A DNA stretch of 64,000 nucleotides from JAFMDF01 sp965277445 (GTDB lineage Bacteria > Bacteroidota > Bacteroidia > Chitinophagales > Saprospiraceae), in assembly GCA_965277445.1 (NCBI GenBank), contig CBDICY010000032.1:434001-498000 (forward strand). The letters run 5' to 3'. The notes beneath the pieces were generated by a model that was given only the letters and a program-made list of their open reading frames with translations, was not told where the DNA came from and searched no databases. Of this stretch, positions 31,772 through 41,062 are shown one piece after another; the first letter of the stretch is position 1, and each line of letters opens with the position of its first letter. Both the position numbers and the translations under genes were made by a program.

Positions 31772-34414
31772 ATGGAGGAAATTCCAAAATATCCCGATCA
31801 TAAAAAATATAAGTTTCGAGAACTTAAAGTCTATGGCTCAACCGAGTGGTTAGCTGATAATAAAAAGAAATACCGTCAAGTCTTTGATAGGCACGAATCT
31901 TCCTATATCTACGCAGAGCTATCCTTTCATAATAAATTATTCGACACAGAAGACTGGGAAGTAGAAGTAGAATTGCATTGCTATTCTATGAAAAAAGGAC
32001 GTAAAGAATTATGCGCTTTACCTTTTAAAAGAAAAGTTAGCAAATACGATAGTGTTGTTTATATCAGAGAAGGTTGGGGCAACAAAAAAGATGGAGCCTT
32101 CTGGAAAAGAGGTACTTATTATTGGGAGGCATGGATAGAAGGAGAGAAAGTTGCCACTAAGTATTTTTATATTGAAGATACTGACGATGAATTAATTCCT
32201 CAAAATATCCCTTACCTCGAAGTTCAATCACTCAAATTATACGAAGGACCTTATGATGATGTGAATGAAGATGACAGGGTATATTATACTGAATTTAGTG
32301 GAGAAGAAACCCGCTATATCTATGTAGAAATTGCCTTAAAAAACGAGAATATGACTCGTAATTGGCAATGTGAACTCTTTACCAAATTCTATAATGATGC
32401 TCGGGAATTAAAAGGGCAAGTCGTTCGGTTACATCGAGTGGAAAAAGGAGAAGAATATATCCGATTGACTGCTGGATGGGGCTCTAATGTCAAAGGATCT
32501 TGGCGACAAGACAGCTATACGGCAGAATTGGTTTTTATGGACAAGTTATTAGCCGTTGTTCCATTTAATGTAGACGATACCTTTGAAGAAGGTATTTCAG
32601 GCGTTTTACTGCCCAATCGGCAAACCCCTGTTATTCTTGCCCCTGATGAAGATGAGCACCTGACCTTTGAAGAAGTGGTGCAAAATCTAGAATCTTTAAT
32701 CGGTTTGACCGATATTAAAATAAAGGTTAGAGAACATGCCAAATATATTCAGTTTCTACAATTGAGAAAGGAGAAGGGGTTTGAAGAAAAAGAAGAAATC
32801 AATGTGCACTCTGTTTTTATAGGAAATCCTGGAACGGGTAAAACAACCGTTGCCAAAATGATGGGTAAGCTCTACAAGAAAATGGGATTATTGAGCAAAG
32901 GGCATGTGACAGAAGTAGATAGAGTTGATTTAGTAGGCGAATATATTGGACAAACTGCTCCAAAAGTTAAAGAAGTCATCAAGAAAGCGAGAGGTGGTGT
33001 TTTATTCATCGATGAAGCCTATTCACTAGCTCGTTCTAATGATGACAGCAAAGATTTTGGTAGAGAAGTAGTAGAAATCATTTTGAAGGAAATGTCCAAT
33101 GGAGAAGGAGATTTAGCCGTTATTGTAGCAGGGTATCCAAAAGAAATGAAGCACTTTATGGACTCTAACCCAGGCTTAAAATCTCGATTTAAATTATACT
33201 TCGAATTCTCCGATTATTTGCCGCAAGAGTTGTCCGCTATAGCGAATTATGCGGCGGAAGAAAAAGGCGTCAAGTTAACTCCTAAGGCAAAAACTGCTAT
33301 AGATGATATTATTATCGAAGCATTCAGAAATAGAGATAAAACGTTTGGTAATGCTCGGTTTGTTTTCGACTTAATCGAAAAAGCAAAAATTCATTTAGGG
33401 CTACGAGTAATGGCACACGAAGATCCTACCTTAACCGAATATGAAGAATTGGAGACGATTACTGCAGCCGATGTTAATAAGATAGAAATTACTCGTCAGA
33501 AGACCTTACCAAAAATTCCTGTTGATACGGCACTCTTAAAAGATTCTTTAGCAGAATTAGACGAGATGATTGGAATGGATAGCATTAAGACGCAAATCCA
33601 TGAATTAGTTGAATTGGTCAATTTCTATCGAGAAACAGGCAGAAATGTCTTAAATAGTTTCTTTTTACATACCGTCTTTATTGGAAATCCGGGAACTGGT
33701 AAAACAACCGTTGCTCGTATTCTAACCAAAATATATAAGGCATTAGGGATGTTAGAAAGAGGGCATATCGTAGAGACCGATCGACAAGGATTAGTCGCTG
33801 GTTATGTTGGGCAAACGGCCATTAAAACTGCCGAAAAGATAGACGAAGCCAAAGGTGGTGTATTATTTATTGATGAGGCTTACGCCTTAACCAATGGTAC
33901 TGGTGCCGGTTCCGCACACGGCGATTTTGGTAACGAAGCCATTCAGACTTTATTAAAGCGAATGGAAGATCAAAGAGGTCAGTTTTTCCTTTTTGTAGCA
34001 GGTTATCCTGATAACATGGAAGAGTTCTTAAAAGTGAACCCTGGTTTAAATTCTCGTTTCGATAAAATCTTAAAATTCGAAGATTACAAGCCAGAAAGTT
34101 TGATGGAGATTGCATTACAAATGCTCGAAAAGGAAGGGATGAAATTGACCGTACCTGCTCAAGAACATTTAGGTGCTTACCTAGAATTTTTACACGAGTA
34201 TCGAGATAAATACTTTGGTAATGCTCGAACGGTTAGAAGTATCGTTGGAGATGCTATTAAAAATCAAAATCTACGTTTAGCTGCCACGCCTATGAAAAAG
34301 CGGGCTAAAGAAACGATTAATATGATTAGCTTAGAAGATGTGCAATCCTTTAAGTTGAGTAAGGAAGATTTGGTATTTGAGAAGAAGACAATTGGGTTTC
34401 GGAGTCGAGGGTAA
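31772..34414 (+). CDS. tandem CbbX-like AAA+ ATPase with duplicated N-terminal domain
   Basis: 880 aa. Residues about 10-140 and 150-275 are two copies of one beta-rich domain (shared endings EGWGNKKDGAFWKRGTYYWE and AGWGSNVKGSWRQDSYTAE). Two AAA+ modules of the CbbX/SpoVK type follow. Module 1 has Walker A GNPGTGKTT at 351-359 and Walker B FIDEAYSLA with D414/E415; module 2 has Walker A from 638 and Walker B from D701. Both have pore-loop-like DRVDLVGEYIGQTA / DRQGLVAGYVGQTA and sensor FGNAR motifs, so both look active. CbbX proteins remodel other proteins (Rubisco activase); no rubisco is present, so the client is unknown. Cytosolic. A strong terminator follows. Confidence 0.9.
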   Translation: MEEIPKYPDHKKYKFRELKVYGSTEWLADNKKKYRQVFDRHESSYIYAELSFHNKLFDTEDWEVEVELHCYSMKKGRKELCALPFKRKVSKYDSVVYIREGWGNKKDGAFWKRGTYYWEAWIEGEKVATKYFYIEDTDDELIPQNIPYLEVQSLKLYEGPYDDVNEDDRVYYTEFSGEETRYIYVEIALKNENMTRNWQCELFTKFYNDARELKGQVVRLHRVEKGEEYIRLTAGWGSNVKGSWRQDSYTAELVFMDKLLAVVPFNVDDTFEEGISGVLLPNRQTPVILAPDEDEHLTFEEVVQNLESLIGLTDIKIKVREHAKYIQFLQLRKEKGFEEKEEINVHSVFIGNPGTGKTTVAKMMGKLYKKMGLLSKGHVTEVDRVDLVGEYIGQTAPKVKEVIKKARGGVLFIDEAYSLARSNDDSKDFGREVVEIILKEMSNGEGDLAVIVAGYPKEMKHFMDSNPGLKSRFKLYFEFSDYLPQELSAIANYAAEEKGVKLTPKAKTAIDDIIIEAFRNRDKTFGNARFVFDLIEKAKIHLGLRVMAHEDPTLTEYEELETITAADVNKIEITRQKTLPKIPVDTALLKDSLAELDEMIGMDSIKTQIHELVELVNFYRETGRNVLNSFFLHTVFIGNPGTGKTTVARILTKIYKALGMLERGHIVETDRQGLVAGYVGQTAIKTAEKIDEAKGGVLFIDEAYALTNGTGAGSAHGDFGNEAIQTLLKRMEDQRGQFFLFVAGYPDNMEEFLKVNPGLNSRFDKILKFEDYKPESLMEIALQMLEKEGMKLTVPAQEHLGAYLEFLHEYRDKYFGNARTVRSIVGDAIKNQNLRLAATPMKKRAKETINMISLEDVQSFKLSKEDLVFEKKTIGFRSRG

Positions 34415-34443
34415 TCCATAAAAAATTAAATACTATCGTCAAT

Positions 34444-34482
34444 AAAATACCCTATCACCAAAAATGATAGGGTATTTTTTTT
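34444..34482 (+). terminator. rho-independent terminator after AAA+ gene
   Basis: Perfect 14-bp stem 34444-34457 / 34465-34478, 7-nt loop, T-run to 34482. Confidence 0.9.
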
Positions 34483-34583
34483 GACAATTTATTTTCAGAA
34501 GAAATAGAAAGAAATAAGCCCGTTACCTTAATCGTTAAATCATCGTCTAACAACTATCAATCAATACGCTTAAAAATAATAAC

Positions 34584-35300
34584 ATGAAATTAGTAAAATT
34601 ATCACTCATCTGCCTAGCCTTATCTTTCTCTTCTTGCTCCCCCCAACAATTTCAAGAAGTGCTAGACACTTTAAACAGTAGTGGTGCTTTAACCCAAGGA
34701 GAAGTCTCTTCTGGTTTGAAGCAAGCTTTAGAAATAGGCATTAGCAAAGGATCGGATCAATTATCTGCCTTGGATGGTTATTTCAAAAGTCCTTACAAAA
34801 TTTTGTTGCCACCAGAAGCTAGAAAGGTAACGGAAAAATTGCAGAAGGTACCAGGCTTTGCTCAGGTGGAAAATATCTTATTAGAAAAAATTAATCGTGG
34901 CGCAGAAGATGCGGCTAAAAAAGCGAAGCCTATTTTTGTGGACGCTATTAAACAAATGTCTTTTGAAGATGCTATGACGATTTTATTAGGGGCTGATAAT
35001 GCCGCAACAGGTTATTTAAACGATAAAACCAATGCGCAATTATACAATGCGTTTAATCCCGTTATTGTCAATTCACTAGATAAATTTAAGGCAAGAAAAT
35101 ATTGGGCAGATGCCGTAAATGCTTATAATAAAATCCCTTTTGTGCAAAAAGCGAATCCTAGTTTAGATAATTATGTAACGACACAGGCGTTGAAAGGTTT
35201 ATTCTCTATGGTGGAAAAAGAAGAAGTAAATATTCGTAAGAATGTATCGGCTAGAACTTCGGATTTATTGAAGAAAGTATTTGCTAAGCAGGATAAATAA
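34584..35300 (+). CDS. DUF4197 lipoprotein
   Basis: 238 aa. Signal peptide with lipobox (LALSFSSC, Cys about residue 18). The remainder matches the DUF4197 family: GLKQALEIGISKGSDQLS, FKSPYKILLPPEARKV, MSFEDAMTILLGADNAAT and AYNKIPFVQKANPSLDNYV. Family function is unknown; proteins are periplasmic and helical. Monocistronic. Followed directly by a heptamer array. Confidence 0.88.
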   Translation: MKLVKLSLICLALSFSSCSPQQFQEVLDTLNSSGALTQGEVSSGLKQALEIGISKGSDQLSALDGYFKSPYKILLPPEARKVTEKLQKVPGFAQVENILLEKINRGAEDAAKKAKPIFVDAIKQMSFEDAMTILLGADNAATGYLNDKTNAQLYNAFNPVIVNSLDKFKARKYWADAVNAYNKIPFVQKANPSLDNYVTTQALKGLFSMVEKEEVNIRKNVSARTSDLLKKVFAKQDK

Positions 35301-35336
35301 ATGGTAATAGGTTCTAGGTATCGGGTGTCAGGTTAG
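35301..35336. repeat. heptamer stutter repeat, AGGTATC words, after DUF4197 gene
   Basis: AGGTTCT, AGGTATC, GGGTGTC and AGGTTAG in strict 7-base register at 35309-35336. The lead-in ATGGTA and the order of words match 22475-22511, so the two sites are homologous although 13 kb apart. It begins at the stop codon. Confidence 0.7.
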
Positions 35337-35348
35337 ACGTACAAGGGG

Positions 35349-36317
35349 TTAGAAGGAAGACGTAATCGACACCGAATCTCTATAAAGGGCATACCCAGAA
35401 AAAATACCCAAGCCATTTTCAATATTAGAATAAACGCTAATTGGTTCCACGAAAGGACGGTCTTTATTGGCTATTTGACGAGAAAGAGAAGTATGGTATA
35501 GATAATAATCCTTAGAGACCGTTCTTAATTCTCCTACGACTTTCCCTAGATGAGCCTCATTATTAAAATTTAATAAGGAATAAAAAGTCAAAGTTGTTTT
35601 TTGCCCATCAAAGTCTTCATCGGTAAACAAAACGCCACCATCTTCAAAATGAAAGATCACAGGTGGATTATTTTTATCGCTTTCCAAAGGCATTAAAGGA
35701 GTTAATTTCTTTGCACCTGTTCCCTCCGTACTACTATTAAAACCATCCATTGGTGCGTTCCCTTCTTCCGAATCTTCTACATGATTAAAGAGACTTAGGT
35801 GGTAATAATCTTGTGCGCCAATTGGATCTGTAAAATGAACATCAATAGCTACTTTATAAATCTGTTCAGCCGCTTCCCCAAACATTTCAATCGTATCCAT
35901 TTTTATGGCGGTTAAAGCAACTGGTAAAGGCACAATATCTTCTGCTATAAGCATCGGTTTATCTGGTACTTCTACTTGCAAGCGATACCCTTTGCCGCTT
36001 TCAGGTGTGATTCTTTTTGATTCGTAAAATGGTGTATGAAAATTATTTAAGGTTAATTTATCTAATTCTTTTCCTTGAGAAGAAAAAATTCGTACAACTG
36101 CGTTGTTCACAAATTCATCCGCTTCATTTGATAAGACGTTTCTACTTTTGGTAACGGTAACTTTGAATGGTTCGCCTGGAACAAAGTTACTGGTAACCAC
36201 AACTTGTGGTTCTTGAATGGCAATATCTAAATCGACTGGTTCTTCGCAGGAAGTGACAAAGAACACCCCAAAGGTTAATAGGAAGATGATCCGATTGAAA
36301 GAATGGGATTTTATCAA
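35349..36317 (-). CDS. DUF4249 outer-membrane-associated lipoprotein
   Basis: 322 aa. Signal peptide with lipobox (LTFGVFFVTSC, Cys about residue 24). The DUF4249 domain follows: EPQVVVTSNFVPGEPFKVTV, then ADEFVNNAVVRIFSSQGKE and TVSKDYYLYHTSL. Such lipoproteins partner SusC-like TonB receptors at the surface; here the receptor gene lies 185 bases upstream. Substrate unknown. It has its own possible promoter at 36390-36397. Confidence 0.9.
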   Translation of the reverse strand: MIKSHSFNRIIFLLTFGVFFVTSCEEPVDLDIAIQEPQVVVTSNFVPGEPFKVTVTKSRNVLSNEADEFVNNAVVRIFSSQGKELDKLTLNNFHTPFYESKRITPESGKGYRLQVEVPDKPMLIAEDIVPLPVALTAIKMDTIEMFGEAAEQIYKVAIDVHFTDPIGAQDYYHLSLFNHVEDSEEGNAPMDGFNSSTEGTGAKKLTPLMPLESDKNNPPVIFHFEDGGVLFTDEDFDGQKTTLTFYSLLNFNNEAHLGKVVGELRTVSKDYYLYHTSLSRQIANKDRPFVEPISVYSNIENGLGIFSGYALYRDSVSITSSF

Positions 36318-36389
36318 TTTAGTTGATTTTTTATCAGGAATTAAATATTCCCGTTTTTATACAGTCTCTTTTAATAAGGTGTTACTAAA

Positions 36390-36397
36390 CAAAAATA
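36390..36397 (-). promoter_or_regulatory. candidate -7 element TATTTTTG before DUF4249 gene
   Basis: Exact TAnnTTTG match on the minus strand, leader about 66 bases; no clear -33 TTG. Confidence 0.35.
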
Positions 36398-36439
36398 CGA
36401 ATTTATTTAATATAATGTTGAATTTTAACTTCTTCAGTT

Positions 36440-36498
36440 TGTACAGGCGAATTCATTCGCCTTTGAATAATTACCGCGACGAATAAATTCGTCGGTAC
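36440..36498. repeat. double palindrome GGCGAATTCATTCGCC / GACGAATAAATTCGTC
   Basis: Two perfect 7-bp-arm hairpins with 2-nt loops (36446-36461 and 36478-36493) are set between TGTAC and GGTACA words that are themselves inverted. The element lies directly after the stop of the TonB receptor gene. Confidence 0.65.
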
Positions 36499-36501
36499 AA
36501 C

Positions 36502-39159
36502 TTAAAATCGTATAGAATAATTCAAAGAAGGCGTAATTGGTAATAAACTAACTCGTACAAACTCTTTATCTCCACTTCCATCTGCCTTGTCTCTCAATCG
36601 GTAGTATAAAGGATTTTTTCGATTGTATACATTATAAATACCAATTTTCAAGAATTGTTCTAATCGTCCCTTTCCTAGTTTAAGATTCAAACCAACATCT
36701 AAATGGTGGTTAGCAGGTAATCTAAAGCTGTTTTTCTCTCCAATATTCAAAACCGTTACTGGTGAGAATAAGTTAGAAGACGAAAAAGTATATTCTCCTG
36801 TGGGTAAGGTGGTAGGCAATCCTGTTTCATAGACCCAATTGGCGCTAATCGTCATTCGATTACTCCATTGATAAGTCGCTGCTATTTTAAAACTATGCGG
36901 TCGATCAAATTTAAAATTAAAGGTTTTGCCAAAATTAACGTCAGCGAATTCCCGTTTTGCTCTCGAAAAAGTATAGCTGGTCCATCCCTGTAATCGACCG
37001 CTTGTCTTCTTTAACAACCATTCAACACCATAGCTTTTTCCTGTGCCACTCGTCACTTTATTCTCCCAATTATTGGCATCCAATACCAAAGATTCTATCA
37101 AGAAACTACTCCCCTCTTGGTAAGTTATTAAATTTCTCATGCTTTTATAATAAGCTTCTCCTCCGACCTTCCATTTCTTACCAATAATTTTCTGAAAACC
37201 TAAAGTTCCTTGCCAAGCTAGTTGTGGTTTAACCTTAGCCGTAGCAGGCACCCATAAATCCGTTGGCAAACCAATACCACTAGTCGTCAATAAATGTAGA
37301 TTTTGCATCATCTTATCAACAGATACCGTCCATAAAGTCGTTTTACTAGCTTGATAATTTACAGAAACTCTCGGTTGAAAAGAAAAATAATGCTTCCCTT
37401 GTACATTAATTAAGGTACTTCTAAAACCAAAATTCCCTTTTATTTTTGGAGAAAACGTAATATTATCTTCTACATAAAGGGCATATTCCTGAGAGTTCAC
37501 CGTATTGTTTACCGAAATCAAAGAATCTACTGCATAGCGGTCATTTACGCCTACCACAGAGTTATGATCCAAGGTAAAAGCACCTGGTTTAAAAGTATGA
37601 TTAATTGCTTCTATTCCGAATTTTAGATAGTGTTTAATAGAAGGAATAAAATCAAAATCAATTTTTGCCGATTTATCCGCAATACTAGAATTATATAAAT
37701 TGTAAAATAAATTATCCTGAATGGTCTCCGTTTCTCCCTGACCAGTTGGCAAAATCGTTTCTTGGTATAGTTCTTCTGACTTAAACCAAAATTCACTAAA
37801 ATTTAGCGTTGTATTAGCAAAAAGTCGATCTGAAAATAAATGATTCCACCGTAAAACACCGATGGTATTTCCCCAATCTAAATTTTGTTCGTGGGCAATT
37901 GTTCTAAAATCTAATCCATCAACCACAGAACGATTCGTGTCTCCAAAGCGATCTTTCCCGTGATAGACACTCAAAAACAATTGGTCTTTTTGACCTAAGT
38001 AGAAATTGACTTTCCCATTAAGATCAAAAAAAGTAGGTCTAGTACTTCCGTTGTCTCCTTTTTTCTCTTTTAATTTTTGGCTAATTGGTTTTAAGTATAG
38101 GTCAAAAATAGAACGCCTAGCCGAAAAGAAAAAAGAACTTTTGTCTTTCACGATTGGTCCTTCAATCGCTGCATTCAAAGCAATTAAACCAACCGAAGCT
38201 TCTCCCGCAATCCGCTTCTGATTGCCTTCTTTAGTTCTAACATCTACAACAGAAGATAATCGTCCACCAAATCTGGCAGGGAAGTTTCCTTTATGTAATT
38301 GTACTCGTTTGATGGCACTACTATTAAAAATAGAAAAAAGTCCCCCCAAATGAGTGGCATTATAAACGGGTACACCGTCTAATAAAATCAAATTTTGATC
38401 AGTACTACCTCCTCGAACATTCAATCCGCCAAAACCGTCTGTACCAGACTGTACGCCAGGCAATAAACTGATCGTCCGTAATAAGTCAGTCTCCCCACCT
38501 AAAGCCGCTAATCTTGACATATCGGAAATAGATACCGTTGTGCCATTTTCAAAAATAGGTGCTGTATTAGTTGTTAAGCCTTTGGAGGTAACGACAACTT
38601 CATTTAAGGTCAGAGATGGTTTTAAATCAATAAAAAGGGTAGTATTTTTTTTAAGGTTAATTCGCTTAGATTTGGCACTATAGCCTAGGAAAGAGAAATT
38701 CAGTTGCTGCACACCTCTAGGTAAAGTGATGCTAAAAAAACCGTATTCGTTAGAAGCAATCCCTTTTTGAGTAGCGATTTCAATAATATTTGCACCAATT
38801 AAACGCTCCCCCGTTTCTGTATCTTTAATGTAGCCACTAATGGTGTAAAACTTCGTTATTTTCTTTTTGTAAAAGACTATTTCTTCTGTTGTCCATCGAT
38901 ATTGAACATTTGTTTCCATCAAAATATCCTCCAAAATAGTAGCAACTGTCGCTTGCGTATAAGCAGTCGTAATATTTCTATCTGGAATGATCTTTCCGCT
39001 AAAAGTAAAGCCTGTATTGATTTGTTTACTTAATTGAAAGAGTGCTTTTTTTAAAGGTAGGTTACTAGTGTTAAAATCAACTTTCTGCTCCAATACAGAT
39101 TGAGCGAATCCAATAACGGACAAGCAGGTAAAAAATGTTATGTAGATAACTTTTTTCAT
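36502..39159 (-). CDS. SusC/RagA-like TonB-dependent receptor with STN domain
   Basis: 885 aa outer-membrane receptor. Signal peptide about 1-19 (TFFTCLSVIGFAQ). The STN secretin/TonB short N-terminal domain (about 28-105, PLKKALFQLSKQINTGFTFS) fits control through FecR. A carboxypeptidase-regulatory-like domain (about 112-190, YTISGYIKDTETGERLIGAN) follows, then the plug (about 205-320, LNVRGGSTDQNLILLDGVPV) and the beta-barrel to the end (YSIRF). It imports an unknown ligand by TonB energy. Cluster order on the minus strand is FecR, receptor, DUF4249. Confidence 0.94.
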   Translation of the reverse strand: MKKVIYITFFTCLSVIGFAQSVLEQKVDFNTSNLPLKKALFQLSKQINTGFTFSGKIIPDRNITTAYTQATVATILEDILMETNVQYRWTTEEIVFYKKKITKFYTISGYIKDTETGERLIGANIIEIATQKGIASNEYGFFSITLPRGVQQLNFSFLGYSAKSKRINLKKNTTLFIDLKPSLTLNEVVVTSKGLTTNTAPIFENGTTVSISDMSRLAALGGETDLLRTISLLPGVQSGTDGFGGLNVRGGSTDQNLILLDGVPVYNATHLGGLFSIFNSSAIKRVQLHKGNFPARFGGRLSSVVDVRTKEGNQKRIAGEASVGLIALNAAIEGPIVKDKSSFFFSARRSIFDLYLKPISQKLKEKKGDNGSTRPTFFDLNGKVNFYLGQKDQLFLSVYHGKDRFGDTNRSVVDGLDFRTIAHEQNLDWGNTIGVLRWNHLFSDRLFANTTLNFSEFWFKSEELYQETILPTGQGETETIQDNLFYNLYNSSIADKSAKIDFDFIPSIKHYLKFGIEAINHTFKPGAFTLDHNSVVGVNDRYAVDSLISVNNTVNSQEYALYVEDNITFSPKIKGNFGFRSTLINVQGKHYFSFQPRVSVNYQASKTTLWTVSVDKMMQNLHLLTTSGIGLPTDLWVPATAKVKPQLAWQGTLGFQKIIGKKWKVGGEAYYKSMRNLITYQEGSSFLIESLVLDANNWENKVTSGTGKSYGVEWLLKKTSGRLQGWTSYTFSRAKREFADVNFGKTFNFKFDRPHSFKIAATYQWSNRMTISANWVYETGLPTTLPTGEYTFSSSNLFSPVTVLNIGEKNSFRLPANHHLDVGLNLKLGKGRLEQFLKIGIYNVYNRKNPLYYRLRDKADGSGDKEFVRVSLLPITPSLNYSIRF

Positions 39160-39203
39160 TTGTTGTTTAACGCAGTTAATAAAATTTAGTTGAGCAATTG
39201 GAA

Positions 39204-39285
39204 GAGAAGTCAGACCGTTTATTTCATAAACCCATCCCTTCGGGGTCGGAATAATAATTCCTCATGATCTGGCTTCTGACTTCTC
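39204..39285. repeat. dispersed repeat, GAGAAGTCAGA/TCTGACTTCTC inverted pair
   Basis: An 11-bp perfect inverted pair (39204-39214 / 39275-39285) encloses 60 bases. CTGGCTT, CTGACTT and CTCACAT are in 7-base register at the right end. Bases 39210-39231 match 1318-1297 (reverse) at 21 of 22 positions. Confidence 0.6.
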
Positions 39286-39298
39286 ACATAAGTACACG

Positions 39299-39337
39299 AA
39301 AAAAGCCTTACCACTCAGAAAGTTGTAAGGCTTTTTT
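39299..39337 (-). terminator. terminator downstream of fecR-like gene
   Basis: Perfect 13-bp stem 39299-39311 / 39325-39337 with A- and T-runs on both sides. It separates the FecR gene from the receptor gene, so transcription of the receptor may need read-through or another start. Confidence 0.75.
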
Positions 39338-39363
39338 AAAGCTAAGATGAAGCAAAATATTAC

Positions 39364-40299
39364 TTAGTTACAAGTAGTACCATTTAATTGATAATATTTT
39401 GAATGAACTTCTGTCAACTGCATGAATGGAAACGCTGAATCTATTCGTTTTAGTATCGCTTCTGGCGTATTTTTAACCAAAGTAGCATTAAATGTACAAT
39501 CCCCTATTTTTTCTTCGTCAAAATCTAATGTTACTTCAAAATTATCCATTAAATAGGCGGCTATTTCAGCAATAGGTTGATTATCTTCAAAATTCAATTG
39601 CTTAGCCTTCCATGCCGTTGTTGTCCAATCTAGTGCTTGAATAGTACTTAAAGTTGCATCAGCATTATTCAAGATAGCCTTTTCATTGGCTGTTAAAATA
39701 ACTGCTTCGGTTGTTTCTGAAGGAGTAAAAGCCACTTTTCCTTCTTCTACTTCCACAATAGTGGTCGCTTCTTCGGGATAGGCGCTAACATTAAAAGCAG
39801 TCCCCAAAACCTTTACCTCGCTATTCGGCATTTTAACAATAAAAGGCTGATTCGGATTTTTAGTTACTTGGAAGAAAGCTTCGCCTTGTAATTCAACCAC
39901 TCGTTCTGATCCAGTAAAAGTGGTTGGAAAAGATAATTGACTATGCTTATTCACCCAAACAATAGACCCATCAGGAAGTAGTACATTTTCCATAATAGTA
40001 TCCGTCGTTGCCAATGTTTGAATATCAAGTGTATTGTTGACAAAAATAGTAAAGAGGAATCCACAAGTCACTAATAAAACGACTGCTGCTGCTATTCGGC
40101 CAAGCCATTGTCTACGATTGATAGCAATCACTTTAGTCGGCACCCCAACTGTTTTATCTTGAGCAATTCGAGTTTTTAGTTTGGATAGTCCCAATGCTAC
40201 ATTGGGTTCGTAATCATTTTTGTAATCCTTGCTAATTTCCCAAAGTTGTTCTAGTGGTGCATTTTCCTCATCTTGATGTTGCATCCAGTTTTTATGCAT
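39364..40299 (-). CDS. FecR-family anti-sigma / sigma-regulator protein
   Basis: 311 aa. Cytoplasmic N-terminal part (about 1-80), one membrane helix (about 90-110, IAAAVVLLVTCGFLFTIFV), the FecR domain (about 125-220: MENVLLPDGSIVWVNKHSQL, VVELQGEAFFQVTKNPNQPF, VKVLGTAFNVSAYPEE) and a C-terminal DUF4974 domain (about 245-308, NFEDNQPIAEIAAYLMDNFE). It should link receptor occupancy to an ECF sigma factor. None is encoded next to it: the 763 bases upstream hold no gene, which is unusual for these clusters. Confidence 0.93.
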   Translation of the reverse strand: MHKNWMQHQDEENAPLEQLWEISKDYKNDYEPNVALGLSKLKTRIAQDKTVGVPTKVIAINRRQWLGRIAAAVVLLVTCGFLFTIFVNNTLDIQTLATTDTIMENVLLPDGSIVWVNKHSQLSFPTTFTGSERVVELQGEAFFQVTKNPNQPFIVKMPNSEVKVLGTAFNVSAYPEEATTIVEVEEGKVAFTPSETTEAVILTANEKAILNNADATLSTIQALDWTTTAWKAKQLNFEDNQPIAEIAAYLMDNFEVTLDFDEEKIGDCTFNATLVKNTPEAILKRIDSAFPFMQLTEVHSKYYQLNGTTCN

Positions 40300-41062
40300 T
40301 TTAATCTGCTAATGGTTGTCTTTTGTGAAATAGGTATTATACTTTAAATTATTAGCATTCAAGTATAAGACCAAATAGTTACCTTTTTACAATCTATTTT
40401 TGTTAAATGCAATTTTGAAACCAAAATTAAAAGCTTTTACACTTATAAAAATGAAAAACTTTGGCTTTGTATTATGAATGACACGAAATTTTAACACTAC
40501 CCCTATAGGTAAGAGTAATTGCTTTTAAATTTCAACTTCAATGTCAATTCCAATAGCAATCTCAAAATTGCATAATCTCAGAGAGTTCGATGATTTTTCT
40601 AAGTTAGTCTAGCAAATTACCATTGAAGTTGTAATAGCTATTGCCATTTAATCATCTATTCTCAGTACTAATTTTCCTGCAAATCATTAATCAACCAAAT
40701 TATCTTAAGATAAGAATGCTCTTAAAACATCCATTATAAAAAAGAAATATTATTTCAATAAGTACTTAAAAACAGTATAAAAAAGGTATTAACAACATTT
40801 TATTAAAATAAAATATCAAAAAAATAATATACATAAAACCTATGCTAACTACTTGAAAATTAAACAGTTTATAGTGTTTTTCAAAAGACAAGTACTAGCG
40901 AAATTAAGCCATCCCCTTGCGTTCTATTGATATTCCCCTTAAATTGCACAAAATTCGAGTTACATATTACAATTTCCCTACCCTACTGTACAACATCCAA
41001 TCCCACAACATAGCATATCCTAAATACAAATAAAAAACATTTAGTTTCACTAAAGCTAACGA
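40300..41062. other. 763-bp intergenic region, no gene
   Basis: AT-rich gap between divergent fecR-like and rsbW-like genes, where an ECF sigma gene would normally be expected. It holds only the hexamer arrays at 40531-40646. Confidence 0.6.
40531..40646. repeat. hexamer stutter repeat, NNCAAY words with inverted block
   Basis: TTCAAC, TTCAAT, GTCAAT, TCCAAT, AGCAAT and CTCAAA in strict 6-base register (40531-40566); TTGAAG, TTGTAA, TAGCTA and TTGCCA at 40623-40646 run in the inverse sense. Confidence 0.55.
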
